DNA of 64,000 bases. It comes from Frigoribacterium endophyticum (GTDB lineage: Bacteria > Actinomycetota > Actinomycetes > Actinomycetales > Microbacteriaceae). Position 1 is the first letter of the stretch; each line of letters starts with the position of its first letter. The translations under genes and the position numbers were made by a program. Below the pieces are notes generated by a model, which ran no database searches, was not told the origin of the DNA, and saw only the letters and a program-made list of their open reading frames with translations. Location of the stretch: contig NZ_JAAOYV010000004.1 of assembly GCF_011759585.1 (NCBI RefSeq), forward strand, positions 1-64,000, in the 5' to 3' direction. Positions 55,515 through 63,990 of this stretch are shown piece after piece.

Positions 55515-56444
55515 TCAGCGGTCGAAGAGGTCGCCCAGGCCGGGGATCTGGAAGCCCTCGCCGAGGCCGCCGACCTGCTCGCCGAGGCCGGTGAGGCCCT
55601 CCTCGCCGGCCTGCGCGAGGCCGTCGACGCCCTCCGTGAGGCCGCCGAGGCCCTCGCCGATCCCGGCGATGCCCTCGAGCCCGAAGTTCTCGGCCAGGCC
55701 GCCGAAGTCGACGCCGTCCGCCAGCGCACCGGAGAGGAGCGGCGCGGCCACGCTGCTGACCGCGGCACCCGCCGCGACCGTCAGGGCGAGACCGCCGAGC
55801 GCGGCGACCCCGACCCCGGCCGCCGCACCCGCCGCGAACTTCCCGGCGCCCGAGCCCGTGCGGGAGCCCGAGCCCGAAGTGCCCGTGCCGGTGCCGGCCC
55901 CGGCGCCGCCGCCGAACACCCGCTGCATCAGCCCGGGGTGCGCCGTCTCGCCCCGCGTCGCCGCGCGGGCGAGGTCGTCGGTGCCGCCGCTGCGGGGCTG
56001 CTCGTGGGCGGGCAGCTCCTCGCCGAGGCGGGCCTGCACGAGCTCGCGCTGCTCGGGCGTGAGCCGCGCGAACGCGTCGCGGTGCACCTGCTCGAGCTGC
56101 TCCGGCTCGGCCGTGCGCAGGAGGTAGTCGTACTTGCCGAGCGCGACGCGGTCGGCCTCGGAGGCTCGGACCTGCGGGGCGGCCTGCCCCGCCGACGGGA
56201 CGGACTGGTGGGGCTGCTGACCGGGGGCGCGCCCCGGGGCCTGGCCCGCGCCTCCCGCACCCTGCTGGCGCTCGTCACCCGTGAGCTTGTCGGCCGCGGT
56301 GCGGACGAGGTCGCGCCAGTCCGTGCCGGAGCCGGGGCGCGAGCCGCCGCGCCCGCCGGAGGACGACGCAGAAGAGGAGGACGAGGACGACGAGTCGCCG
56401 AGCGCTTTCGCGGCGGCGCCCAGGAGGCGCTTGAAGTCGGGCAT
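55515..56444 (-). CDS. Hypothetical Gly/Ala-rich protein, Microbacteriaceae type
   Basis: A 309-residue protein. A Ser-rich stretch follows MPDFKRLLGAAAKALGD; then comes a conserved-looking helical block (EADRVALGKYDYLLRTAEPEQLEQVHRDAFARLTPEQRELVQARL, about 95-140), then a hydrophobic Gly/Ala segment around residues 205-240 and a Gly/Glu/Leu-rich repetitive tail. Homologues in related genera carry doubtful names such as cation-transporting ATPase. No enzymatic motif is seen. The ATG at 56444 was chosen because the family-like start begins there; a longer in-frame ORF is implausible. Confidence 0.65.
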   Translation of the reverse strand: MPDFKRLLGAAAKALGDSSSSSSSSASSSGGRGGSRPGSGTDWRDLVRTAADKLTGDERQQGAGGAGQAPGRAPGQQPHQSVPSAGQAAPQVRASEADRVALGKYDYLLRTAEPEQLEQVHRDAFARLTPEQRELVQARLGEELPAHEQPRSGGTDDLARAATRGETAHPGLMQRVFGGGAGAGTGTGTSGSGSRTGSGAGKFAAGAAAGVGVAALGGLALTVAAGAAVSSVAAPLLSGALADGVDFGGLAENFGLEGIAGIGEGLGGLTEGVDGLAQAGEEGLTGLGEQVGGLGEGFQIPGLGDLFDR

Positions 56445-56804
56445 GACCACAGCGTGGCGGCCCCCGATGTGCAGACCCCCCGGAGAAGCTGCGGGAGTCA
56501 TCCGAACCGGACGGTCCGCTCGTGCCGGAGCCTCCTCCGCCTCCGCCACCGCGCATCCTGCCGCGTTCGGTGGACGATGACCGTCGGCGTCGTCGGTCGA
56601 TCGGACCGGGGCGCAGACGGTACGGCGCGGCACGCCGCCCCGACGCACGATCACGCCTCGAACTGGGGGCACGACGGCCGTGACGCGGCGTTGGGGCTTC
56701 GTTTAGCGTCCAGGTCACTGCGCGCGGCGACCCGCCGCCGCGGCCCTGCTCCCGAGGCGGCCGCGACCCCGACACGCGCAGAACGACCCCGAAGGCACTC
56801 CACC
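56445..56804. other. Intergenic gap upstream of the second TasA-type locus
   Basis: This 360-bp gap separates divergent genes. A weak promoter for the TasA-type gene may be TGACGC (56681-56686), a 17-nt spacer and TAGCGT (56704-56709), giving a leader of about 90 nt. No repeat family member, operator-like palindrome or gene was seen. Confidence 0.45.
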
Positions 56805-57473
56805 ATGTCCTCCCACGTCTCCCTGCGCCGTCGGCGCGTCCGCACCACCCCGCTCGCCCTCGCGGCCGGCGTCATCGGCTCGATCGTGCTCAGCCTCACG
56901 ATGACGGGCACGCTCTCGTCGTTCACGGCCAGCATCGCGAACGACAAGAACACCGTCGGCACGGCCTCGCTGGCCATGAAGGAGGCGCTGGTGTCGTCGT
57001 CCGTGCCCGGCACGACGAGCGGCACCACCTGCAGCAGCACCGACGGCGGCGCCGGCTCGTCGGCGGCGACCTGCTCGACCATCAACAAGTTCGGCGGCGA
57101 CACCGCCATGACCCCCGGCGGCCCCGCCGCGACCACGCAGGTCAGCATCCAGGCCACGGGCACGGCCGCCGTCCGCACCTTCACGCTCTCGCCCGGCACC
57201 TGCACGCAGACCGCGACGGCCGGCTCCGCCACGACGGGGTCGGCCACCGACCTGTGCAGCAAGATCCGCGTCTCCGTCACGACCGCGGGAGGCGCCTCGG
57301 TCTTCTCCGGGACGGCGGCGGGCCTCGCCAGCGGCGGCCCGATCACCCTCACCGCGCCGAGCGGCCAGACGGCCGTGCCCTTCACCTTCGTCGTCTCGCT
57401 CGACTCGACGGCCGACAACAGCTACCAGTCGCTGACTGCCTCGATGCCGCTGACGTGGACCTTCACGGCCTGA
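56805..57473 (+). CDS. TasA/CalY-like exported protein, second locus
   Basis: A 222-residue secreted protein. It has a basic head RRRRVRTTP, a hydrophobic helix (16-38) and the SipW-type processing region TLSSFTASIANDKNTVGTASLAMKE. The mature part is Ser/Thr/Gly-rich with four cysteines and a beta-sheet character, similar in style to the 45600 protein but little alike in sequence. GAAGG lies about 9 nt before the ATG. Its last 19 bp overlap the start of a signal peptidase gene, so export enzyme and substrate are translated together. Confidence 0.75.
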   Translation: MSSHVSLRRRRVRTTPLALAAGVIGSIVLSLTMTGTLSSFTASIANDKNTVGTASLAMKEALVSSSVPGTTSGTTCSSTDGGAGSSAATCSTINKFGGDTAMTPGGPAATTQVSIQATGTAAVRTFTLSPGTCTQTATAGSATTGSATDLCSKIRVSVTTAGGASVFSGTAAGLASGGPITLTAPSGQTAVPFTFVVSLDSTADNSYQSLTASMPLTWTFTA

Positions 57474-58342
57474 CGTCGGCGCCCCTCGCGCGTCGGCTCG
57501 GCGCGCTCCTGCTCGCCGTGGCGGTCGTCGGCGCGGTCGCCCTGGCCGTCGCGGCGGGGGCGTTCCACCACGGGGGAGGGCGCTGGTTCGTCGTGACCTC
57601 CTCGTCGATGGGGGAGGCGGCGCCGGTGGGGACGCTGGTGCTCACCGAGCCGACCCGCGCCTCCGGCCCCTCCGCCGACCTGCGCGTCGGCGACGTCGTG
57701 ACCTTCCGCCCGCCGACCGTGCCGGGCGAGGTGTACACCCACCGGGTCGCGTCGATCGGCGCCGACGGCGTCCGCACCAGCGGCGACACCACCGGGGCCG
57801 TCGACCCGTGGCTGCTCGGCGACGACGACCTCGTCGGCCGGGCCGTCGCCCTGCTGCCCGGCGTCGGGTGGCTCGTGCGCGGGCTGCCCTGGCTCGCCCT
57901 CGGGGCGCTGGCGGTCTGGGCGGTCGGCACGCGCCTCCGCTCGGACTCGGCGCGCTCGGCCTTCTTCCTCGTCGCGGGCTGCGCCGTGGTGCTCGGCGTC
58001 GTGTCGGTGCTGCGCCCGTTCGTCGGGGCCGTGCTGCTCTCGACCACGGTCGACGCCGCGGGCCGGGGCGTCGCCCACGTCGTCTCGACCGGGCTCGTGC
58101 CCGTGCGGGTCGCGGCCGAGGGCGGCGGCCACGCCGACCTCGTCAGCGGGGCCGTCGGCCAGGTGCCGGTGCCCGCGGGCGCCTCCGCCGTCGACCTCAC
58201 GACGTCGCTGCACCTGCCCGTCGTGGGCTGGGTCGTCGTCGCGCTGATCTGCGCCTCGCCGCTGATCGCGGTGCTCACGCTGGGCCTGCCCGCGGGGGAG
58301 CCCCGGGCCGAGCGCGGCCGCCGCCGGGCGGAGCCGGCGTGA
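57455..58342 (+). CDS. SipW-type signal peptidase, second locus
   Basis: A 295-residue membrane protein. It has a first helix (13-35), then the catalytic Ser51 in VVTSSSMGEAAPVGTLV, the basic/His box YTHRVAS with His96 (SipW/ER-type Ser-His pair), and TSGDTTGAVDPW in place of the GDAN box. Unusually, after the second helix it has two more helices with a roughly 60-residue outer-face segment between them (about 195-255). The only good in-frame start is GTG 57455, which overlaps the TasA-type gene by 19 nt. It overlaps the LamG gene by 4 nt. Confidence 0.78.
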   Translation: MDLHGLTSAPLARRLGALLLAVAVVGAVALAVAAGAFHHGGGRWFVVTSSSMGEAAPVGTLVLTEPTRASGPSADLRVGDVVTFRPPTVPGEVYTHRVASIGADGVRTSGDTTGAVDPWLLGDDDLVGRAVALLPGVGWLVRGLPWLALGALAVWAVGTRLRSDSARSAFFLVAGCAVVLGVVSVLRPFVGAVLLSTTVDAAGRGVAHVVSTGLVPVRVAAEGGGHADLVSGAVGQVPVPAGASAVDLTTSLHLPVVGWVVVALICASPLIAVLTLGLPAGEPRAERGRRRAEPA

Positions 58343-59835
58343 GCGGGCGGCACCTCGCGCACCGCTCGGCGGCGCCCCGGCTCCGTGCCCTCGCCGCCGT
58401 GCTGGCCGTGGCGCTCGTCGCGGGCCTCGGCCTCGTGACCGGCTCCACCGAGGGCACGAGCGCGGCCTTCACGGCGTCCGTCCGCAACACGGGGGACCGC
58501 CTGCAGACGGCCACCTACTTCCGGTGCCCCGACGCGTGGGCCCCGCAGCGCGACGGCGCCGTCTTCCAGTGGCCGCTCGACGAGCAGGCGATCGCCCAGC
58601 TCGTGCGCGACACCTTCTCGGACACGGCCGGGGCACCGCTCTCCGGCCACACCGGCGACACGGGCGGCACCTGGCTGCGCCACAACTCGAGCGGGAGCAC
58701 GGAGGTCGTGTTCACCGGTGCGGGCCGCGTGCGGAAGTCGGGCAGCACCTCGTTCGTCCTGTACCGCTCGGAGCCCGCCTCGAGCAGCCCGAACTACACG
58801 GTGAGCGCCGACGTGTTCGTGCGCAGCACCGTCGCCGCCGACGCCGTGGGGCTGGTGGGCCGCCTCAACACGGGCTCCGCGACCAGCACGACCGGCACCT
58901 ACTACACGGCCCGCTACGAGCAGGCCGACAAGCGCTGGGCGCTGTGGTCCGTCGTCGACGGCGGCCAGACCCTGCTCGGGACGTCGCCCGCGACGCTCGC
59001 CGACGGCAGCACGACGCGGTTCTCGCTCGACCTGGTGGGGTCGACGATCCGCGTGCTCGTCGGCGGCGCGCAGGTGATCGCCGTCACCGACACCAGCATC
59101 ACCGAGACGGGCCGAGCCGGCCTCGCGGTGGGCACCCCCGGCGGCTCGGCCTACGCGACGAGCGACACCACCGGCCTGCAGCTCGACGCCTTCGTGGTGC
59201 AGCCGACGCAGCGAGCCACCGACGTCTCCGGGCACGGCGCGACCGGCGCCTACGTCGGCTCGCAGGGCACCCTCGCCCGCCCTCCCCTGCCGAGCTGCCC
59301 CCGCGACCCCGGGGCCGCCTACGACCCCGACGGCAGCACGAGCTACGTCACGTACCCGACGAAGCAGTCCGACCCGCAGACCTTCAGCATGGAGACCTGG
59401 TTCCGCACCACCAGGCCGCAAGGCGTCGTCATCGGGTTCGGCGACTCCGCCACGGGCACCTCGACGCAGGCCGACCGTCTGCTCTACGTGAGCGCCGAGG
59501 GGCGCCTGATCTACGGGCAGCGGCCGCGCAACGTGCAGACGATCCGCACCACGACGTCCGTCACCGACGGGGCCTGGCACCACGTCGCCGTGACGTACAC
59601 GCCGAAGGGCGGCATGACGATGTACCTCGACGGGCGTCGCGTCGCCTACGACGCGACGGTGCAGTCGGCGATGAACTACGACGGGTACTGGCGCGTCGGG
59701 GCCGGCACGATCCCCTCGGGGTGGCCCGTGACCCCCGACTCGCCCTACTTCGTCGGAGGGCTGCGCTACGCGGCCGTCTACTCGGTGGTGCTGACCGAGG
59801 AGCAGGTGCGGCAGCACTGGGAGGCGGGGCGGTAG
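58339..59835 (+). CDS. LamG-domain surface protein with SipW-type signal
   Basis: A 498-residue exported protein. The head is MSGRHLAHRSAAPRLRALAA, followed by a hydrophobic helix and the SipW-type region GTSAAFTASVRNTGDRLQTATY. Two jelly-roll domains follow: residues about 80-295 (NYTVSADVFVRST...ARYEQADKRWALW) and about 325-495 (FSMETWFRTT, AWHHVAVTYTP, MYLDGRR, GYWRVGAG). The C-terminal domain is clearly related to the LamG part of the 46647 fusion. The GTG start overlaps the peptidase stop by 4 nt. Probably a surface glycan-binding or adhesin protein. Confidence 0.8.
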   Translation: MSGRHLAHRSAAPRLRALAAVLAVALVAGLGLVTGSTEGTSAAFTASVRNTGDRLQTATYFRCPDAWAPQRDGAVFQWPLDEQAIAQLVRDTFSDTAGAPLSGHTGDTGGTWLRHNSSGSTEVVFTGAGRVRKSGSTSFVLYRSEPASSSPNYTVSADVFVRSTVAADAVGLVGRLNTGSATSTTGTYYTARYEQADKRWALWSVVDGGQTLLGTSPATLADGSTTRFSLDLVGSTIRVLVGGAQVIAVTDTSITETGRAGLAVGTPGGSAYATSDTTGLQLDAFVVQPTQRATDVSGHGATGAYVGSQGTLARPPLPSCPRDPGAAYDPDGSTSYVTYPTKQSDPQTFSMETWFRTTRPQGVVIGFGDSATGTSTQADRLLYVSAEGRLIYGQRPRNVQTIRTTTSVTDGAWHHVAVTYTPKGGMTMYLDGRRVAYDATVQSAMNYDGYWRVGAGTIPSGWPVTPDSPYFVGGLRYAAVYSVVLTEEQVRQHWEAGR

Positions 59836-59897
59836 GAGGCGCGGGTCGGCCGGGGCGCGGGGCGCGGGGCGGCCGGGGGACGCGGGGCGGCCGGGCT

Positions 59898-59954
59898 CGA
59901 GTGGTCACGAACTGCTCCTCCCGGGCGCCCGGAGGAGCAGTTCGTGACCACTCG
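59898..59954. repeat. 24-bp-arm perfect palindrome after the LamG gene
   Basis: A perfect 24-bp stem runs from 59898-59921 to 59931-59954, with a 9-nt loop. The outer part of the arm reads CGAGTGGTCACGAACTGC. It is likely to terminate the tasA-peptidase-LamG operon, though it is much longer than needed and has no T-run. Confidence 0.9.
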
Positions 59955-60026
59955 GCGGGCCCCGAGGGCAGGGGCGGGGCGGACCGGGGCGTGGACCGGT
60001 CGGTCGGGGCCTGCGAGACTGAGGCG

Positions 60027-60347
60027 ATGTCACCCGTGCTCGCAGTCCTCCCCGGCTCCAGCCCCGGCGCCTTCGACACCGGCGTCACGCTCGCCGGCTT
60101 CGTCATCGGCGTCATCGTCGTCGCGATGGTGGTGCTCATCGTGGTCAAGGTCGTGTCGGCCCGGCGTCGGGGGATCAACCCGTTGACGTTCGACGCCGAG
60201 CTCGCGGCGAAGCTCCGCGACTCGACGGTGCTGCAGCCCGAGAAGTCGGTCGAGGTGCGCCTCGCCGAGATCGACGACCTGCACGGCCGCGGGGTCATCA
60301 CCGACGCCGAGCGGGAGTCGGCGCGGGCGTCCGTCCTGCGCGGGTGA
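60027..60347 (+). CDS. Small membrane protein with SHOCT domain
   Basis: A 106-residue protein with one membrane helix (VTLAGFVIGVIVVAMVVLIVVKVV, about 19-42) and a C-terminal SHOCT-type hairpin (VRLAEIDDLHGRGVITDAERESARASVL). SHOCT motifs usually mediate oligomerisation. The ATG follows a GAGACT box by 6 nt, suggesting leaderless expression. Its stop overlaps the start of the alpha/beta hydrolase gene (GTGA). Confidence 0.75.
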   Translation: MSPVLAVLPGSSPGAFDTGVTLAGFVIGVIVVAMVVLIVVKVVSARRRGINPLTFDAELAAKLRDSTVLQPEKSVEVRLAEIDDLHGRGVITDAERESARASVLRG

Positions 60348-61222
60348 GCGGGCTGGGGGCGGGGCGTGCTCCGGGGGCGGGGCCCGCGACTCCCTCAGGC
60401 CCCGCGCCGGTGGACGACGTCGTCGCCGGGGTGCCGGTGCGGAAGTACGCGGCGGCGGTGCCCGGCGGGGACGGACCCGAGGAGGCGCGGTCGGCCCCCG
60501 TGCTCGTCTGGGCCCACGGCGGAGGGTTCTTCCGGGGCGGGCTCGACCAGCCGGAGGCGCACGAGGTCGCGTCCGCCCTGGCACGCCGCGGGGTCGGCGT
60601 GGTCACGGTCGACTACCGGCTGACGCCGTGGCCGCTCGTGGGGCGGGTCGGGTGGGCCGGGCGTGGGCGGACGCGGTTCCCGGGGCCGGTCGACGACGTG
60701 TCGGCGGTCTGGCGGAGCGTCGCGGAGGCCACGCCCGGCGGCGCCCTAATCGGCGGGGCGAGCGCGGGGGCGTGCCTCGCCGCGGCCGCCACCCTGCGGG
60801 CGATCGACGAGGGGGCGGCGCCGCGCGGGGTCGTGCTCGGCTACGGCTTCTTCCACCCCGTGCTGCCGGTCGACCGGGCGTTGCAGCGGTCGGTGCGCGG
60901 GCACCGGCGGCTGTCCCACTCCCGCTGGGGGCTCGACCTGATGAACCGTAACTACGCCGGCACCGCGGCGGCGCTCGCCGACCGGCACGCCTTCGCCGGC
61001 GGGCAGGACCTCGCCGGGTTCCCGCGCACGCTCATGGTCGACGCCGAGGCCGACTCGATGCGGGCCTCGGGCGACGCGTTCGCGCGCGAGCTGGCGGCGT
61101 CGGGCGCGGAGCTCGAGCGGCACGTGCTGCCGGGCACCCGGCACGCCTTCCTCGACCGGCCGCGGCTGACGGAGTTCGGGGCGGCGGTGGAGCTCGTCGC
61201 GGGGTGGTGCCTGCGGGGGTGA
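60344..61222 (+). CDS. Alpha/beta hydrolase (HSL-type esterase)
   Basis: A 292-residue esterase-like enzyme. The oxyanion motif HGGGF (VWAHGGGFFRGGL), nucleophile elbow GASAGA with Ser, acid in VDAEADSM and His in GTRHAFLD make a complete triad of the hormone-sensitive-lipase family. The substrate is probably a short-chain ester; this is inference. The GTG start overlaps the SHOCT gene by 4 nt, so the two are co-expressed. No signal peptide. Confidence 0.87.
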   Translation: MSGLGAGRAPGAGPATPSGPAPVDDVVAGVPVRKYAAAVPGGDGPEEARSAPVLVWAHGGGFFRGGLDQPEAHEVASALARRGVGVVTVDYRLTPWPLVGRVGWAGRGRTRFPGPVDDVSAVWRSVAEATPGGALIGGASAGACLAAAATLRAIDEGAAPRGVVLGYGFFHPVLPVDRALQRSVRGHRRLSHSRWGLDLMNRNYAGTAAALADRHAFAGGQDLAGFPRTLMVDAEADSMRASGDAFARELAASGAELERHVLPGTRHAFLDRPRLTEFGAAVELVAGWCLRG

Positions 61223-61328
61223 GGGGTGCGGGGGTCGGCTCGTGGGCTGGCCCGGGGGTCGGGGCCGTGGCCGGGGCCGGGGGCCGGGCTCGGATTCGGG
61301 CGCGGCATCAGGCGTCGGGGCGGTCAGT

Positions 61329-61691
61329 TCAGGGTCGGTCGGCGACGGCGCGCACGGCGGCGGCCGACGACCGGGCGTTCGCTCCGAGCAGGCCGAGCAC
61401 GAGGGCGACGACGGCGGCCGCGACCAGCACGACGATCATCGGCCAGGGGGCGGCGACGGCGAGGCCGACGACGACGAGCAGCACGCCGAGCACCGCGGCG
61501 GCGATGGGCAGCGTCCACCCCGGCAGCCGGTTCGCCCGCCACGACCAGCTCGGCATCGTCGCCCACTCGTGCGCGGCGCGGCGCACGGCCGGGTCGGGGT
61601 GCGCCTCGCCGCGGCCCGCGAGCCGGACGACCTCGACGCGCGTGGCGGTCGGCAGGTCGGCCCAGGTCAGCGGGGCGGCGGGGGCGGTCAC
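61329..61691 (-). CDS. Hypothetical membrane protein
   Basis: A 120-residue protein with two adjacent helices (about 60-82 and 84-104) and a soluble head (LTWADLPTATRVEVVRLAGRGEAHPDPAVRRAAHEWA). The family is not recognised. GTG 61691 follows a TACGCT box (61698-61703) by 6 nt, again pointing to a leaderless message. Confidence 0.65.
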   Translation of the reverse strand: MTAPAAPLTWADLPTATRVEVVRLAGRGEAHPDPAVRRAAHEWATMPSWSWRANRLPGWTLPIAAAVLGVLLVVVGLAVAAPWPMIVVLVAAAVVALVLGLLGANARSSAAAVRAVADRP

Positions 61692-62619
61692 GGAGCGAGC
61701 GTAGCGGGCGCGGGGCGCGGGGCGGGGCGCGGGTGCCGCCGTCAGGCGCGGCGCCGGGGCGCCGGGGCCCGGGCCGGGCGCCGACGCCGGGCAGGGGCCG
61801 GCACCAGCGCGGGCACCGGAAGACGCGAGTGATCTCGCCCGTCGACCCGCGCCTCCCGCCTGTCTGCGTCGGTGGCGGGCCGATCGCTCTCGAATTCGAG
61901 AGAACGGCCGTGCAGCGTGAGGCAGGGGCGGGGTCGTCGGAGAAGGAGGTCGGGGGCGCGTGGGGCAGAACGCGAGTGATCCGGGTCGTCGGCCCGCGCC
62001 TCCCGCCTGTCTCCGTCGGTGTCGCGCCGATCGCTCTCAAATTTGCGAGGGGGGCAGGCGGACGGGCGTCGATGAGCGGGGAAGGGGCCGACCCGGGGAG
62101 GCGCGGGGCGGGCCGGTGCGACCGCGTAGGGATGCCGTGAGGAGGCTCCCGCCCCGACACCCCCGCGCACTATGCTGCGGGAGGCCCGCGAGGGCGCACC
62201 CCGCTCGGGAGGCACCCGCCCCGGGCCCGGCGCACGGGCACGACCCGCACGCACCACGCACCACCCCGCACGCCGCACCACCACGCACCACCCCGCACGC
62301 CGCACCACCCCGCACGACCGACCACGAACGCACGACCGAGAGGCAGGTGACTCGCGACATGACCGGTGATCATGATCGTCAGGGACGCCCTCGCCTCGTC
62401 GGCGGAGCGTTCCGGATCTGACCGGCTCGGCCCGCTCCGCGGGTCGGCACCCGGCTCGGCCCGCCCCGGCGGCCGAGGCTCCCCGGCCGCCCCGGCCGCT
62501 CGCGCCCGCGCAGTCCGCGCCCGACCAGTCCGCGCCCACGCAGCCCGCGCGCCCCCGCGCGCACGCACCGGCCCCCGTCGCTCGCTCCCCTGCCTCCTGC
62601 ACCGACAGGAGACCCGCCC
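61692..62619. other. 928-bp intergenic gap with repeats and a C-rich leader
   Basis: From the left it holds a direct repeat of an ~80-bp unit (61823-61902 and 61970-62049), each ending in an AATT-core palindrome; a GGAGGCGCGG motif (about 62098); and a C/A-rich run (about 62200-62345) with GCACCACC repeats. The final 250 bp, before the second corA, is C-rich and ends in an AGGAG ribosome-binding site. No gene is supported. Confidence 0.7.
61823..62049. repeat. Two direct copies of an ~80-bp intergenic unit
   Basis: The copies are 61823-61902 and 61970-62049, 147 bp apart. Both run ACGCGAGTGATC..., CCCGCGCCTCCCGCCTGTCT, CCGATCGCTCTC and an AATT-like core. The first ends in the perfect 16-bp palindrome CTCTCGAATTCGAGAG (61887-61902). 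The second has CTCTCAAATTTGCGAG. Confidence 0.85.
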
Positions 62620-63687
62620 ATGGCACTCATCGACAACGGCATCTACGTCGGCGGCACCCGCACGCGGACGCCCGCCGACCTCCGCGAGACCTACGCCGCC
62701 CTCGACGACACCGCGGGCGGCCTCGCCTGGATCGGCCTGTTCCGCCCCAGCCCCGCCGAGCTCGACTCGGTGGCGGCCGAGTTCGACCTGCACCCGCTCA
62801 GCGTCGAGGACGCCCGCAAGGGCCACCAGCGCCCCAAGCTCGAGCGCTACGGCGAGACGCTCTTCATCGTGCTGCGCTCCGCCTGGTACGACGACGAGCG
62901 CGAGGCGGTCGAGTTCGGCGAGGTGCACCTCTTCGCGGGGCCGCGCTTCGTGCTCACCGTGCGGCACGCCGAGCGCCCCGACCTCGGCCAGGTGCGCAAG
63001 CGCCTCGAGGCCGACCCGGAGTTCCTCGCCAAGGGGTCCGAGGCCGTGCTCAGCCGCGTGCTCGACGAGCTGGTCGACGGCTACGCCCCCGTGGTCGCGG
63101 GCCTGCAGGACGACATCGACGAGATCGAGGACGACCTCTTCGACGGCCAGGTCGCCCCCGAGTCGTCGAAGCGCATCTACCAGCTGCTCTCGGAGGTGAT
63201 CGGCTTCCAGCGCGCCATCGGGCCCCTGCCCGAGATGGTCGACTCGCTGCTGCGCGGCGCCGCCAAGTACGGCACCGACGACGAGGTGCAGGCGCAGCTT
63301 CGCAACGTGCTCGACCACACCATCCGCATCACCGAGCGCGCCGACACCTTCCGCGTGCTGCTCGAGAACGCCCTGACCCTGCACTCGACGCTCGTCACCC
63401 AGGAGCAGAACGACGCGATGCGCCGCATGACCAGCGCCAGCCTCGCCCAGGGCGAGGAGAGCCGCCGCCTCGCCCGCGCCTCGATGGAGCAGGGCGAGGA
63501 GGTCAAGAAGATCTCGTCGTGGGCGGCGATCCTCTTCGCGCCGACCCTCGTCGCGTCGATCTACGGCATGAACTTCGACGTGATCCCCGAGCTGCACTGG
63601 CGCTTCGGCTACCCGTTCGCGCTCGGGCTCATGCTGCTGCTCGGCGTCGCCCTCTGGCTCGTCTTCAAGAAGAAGCACTGGCTGTAG
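62620..63687 (+). CDS. corA: CorA-family transporter with extended stalk
   Basis: A 355-residue CorA paralogue of the 48220 gene with the GMN motif in [14 protein letters not shown]. Compared with that protein it carries an extra ~28 residues ([20 protein letters not shown]) just before the first membrane helix, containing an internal near-repeat ([14 protein letters not shown]). This should lengthen the stalk helix. AGGAG lies 8 nt before the ATG, so this copy is leadered, unlike the other. Its leader includes a long C-rich stretch. Confidence 0.92.
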   Translation: MALIDNGIYVGGTRTRTPADLRETYAALDDTAGGLAWIGLFRPSPAELDSVAAEFDLHPLSVEDARKGHQRPKLERYGETLFIVLRSAWYDDEREAVEFGEVHLFAGPRFVLTVRHAERPDLGQVRKRLEADPEFLAKGSEAVLSRVLDELVDGYAPVVAGLQDDIDEIEDDLFDGQVAPESSKRIYQLLSEVIGFQRAIGPLPEMVDSLLRGAAKYGTDDEVQAQLRNVLDHTIRITERADTFRVLLENALTLHSTLVTQEQNDAMRRMTSASLAQGEESRRLARASMEQGEEVKKISSWAAILFAPTLVASIYGMNFDVIPELHWRFGYPFALGLMLLLGVALWLVFKKKHWL

Positions 63688-63744
63688 GAGTCGCGGGCCG
63701 GCCCCCGCAGGGAGCCGCGCCGCCTGCACCCCGTGACCCGCGCC

Positions 63745-63990
63745 TCACACCGGGCGGTCGTCGTCGGGGGGCTCGGCGCCCGCTTCGTCGTAGGTCACCA
63801 GGTCGGCGTTCGCGTAGCCGAGCCGCTGCAGGTGGAACGACAACGACTGCAGGGCCGAGGCGGTGAGCCAGGCGAGGCCCGTGCCGGCCAGGAACCACCA
63901 CTGGCCCGAGAGGACCGCCGCGAGGACGAACCCCACCCCGAGCGCCGTGCACGCCCCAGCGGCCGTGTAGGCCAGCTCGCGCGGCACCAT
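63745..63990 (-). CDS. Small hypothetical membrane protein
   Basis: An 81-residue protein with two predicted helices (AAGACTALGVGFVLAAVLS and WFLAGTGLAWLTASALQSL) and an acidic tail ending EPPDDDRPV. No family is recognised. The gene is complete, but its promoter lies beyond the window end. It is convergent with the second corA. Confidence 0.6.
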   Translation of the reverse strand: MVPRELAYTAAGACTALGVGFVLAAVLSGQWWFLAGTGLAWLTASALQSLSFHLQRLGYANADLVTYDEAGAEPPDDDRPV

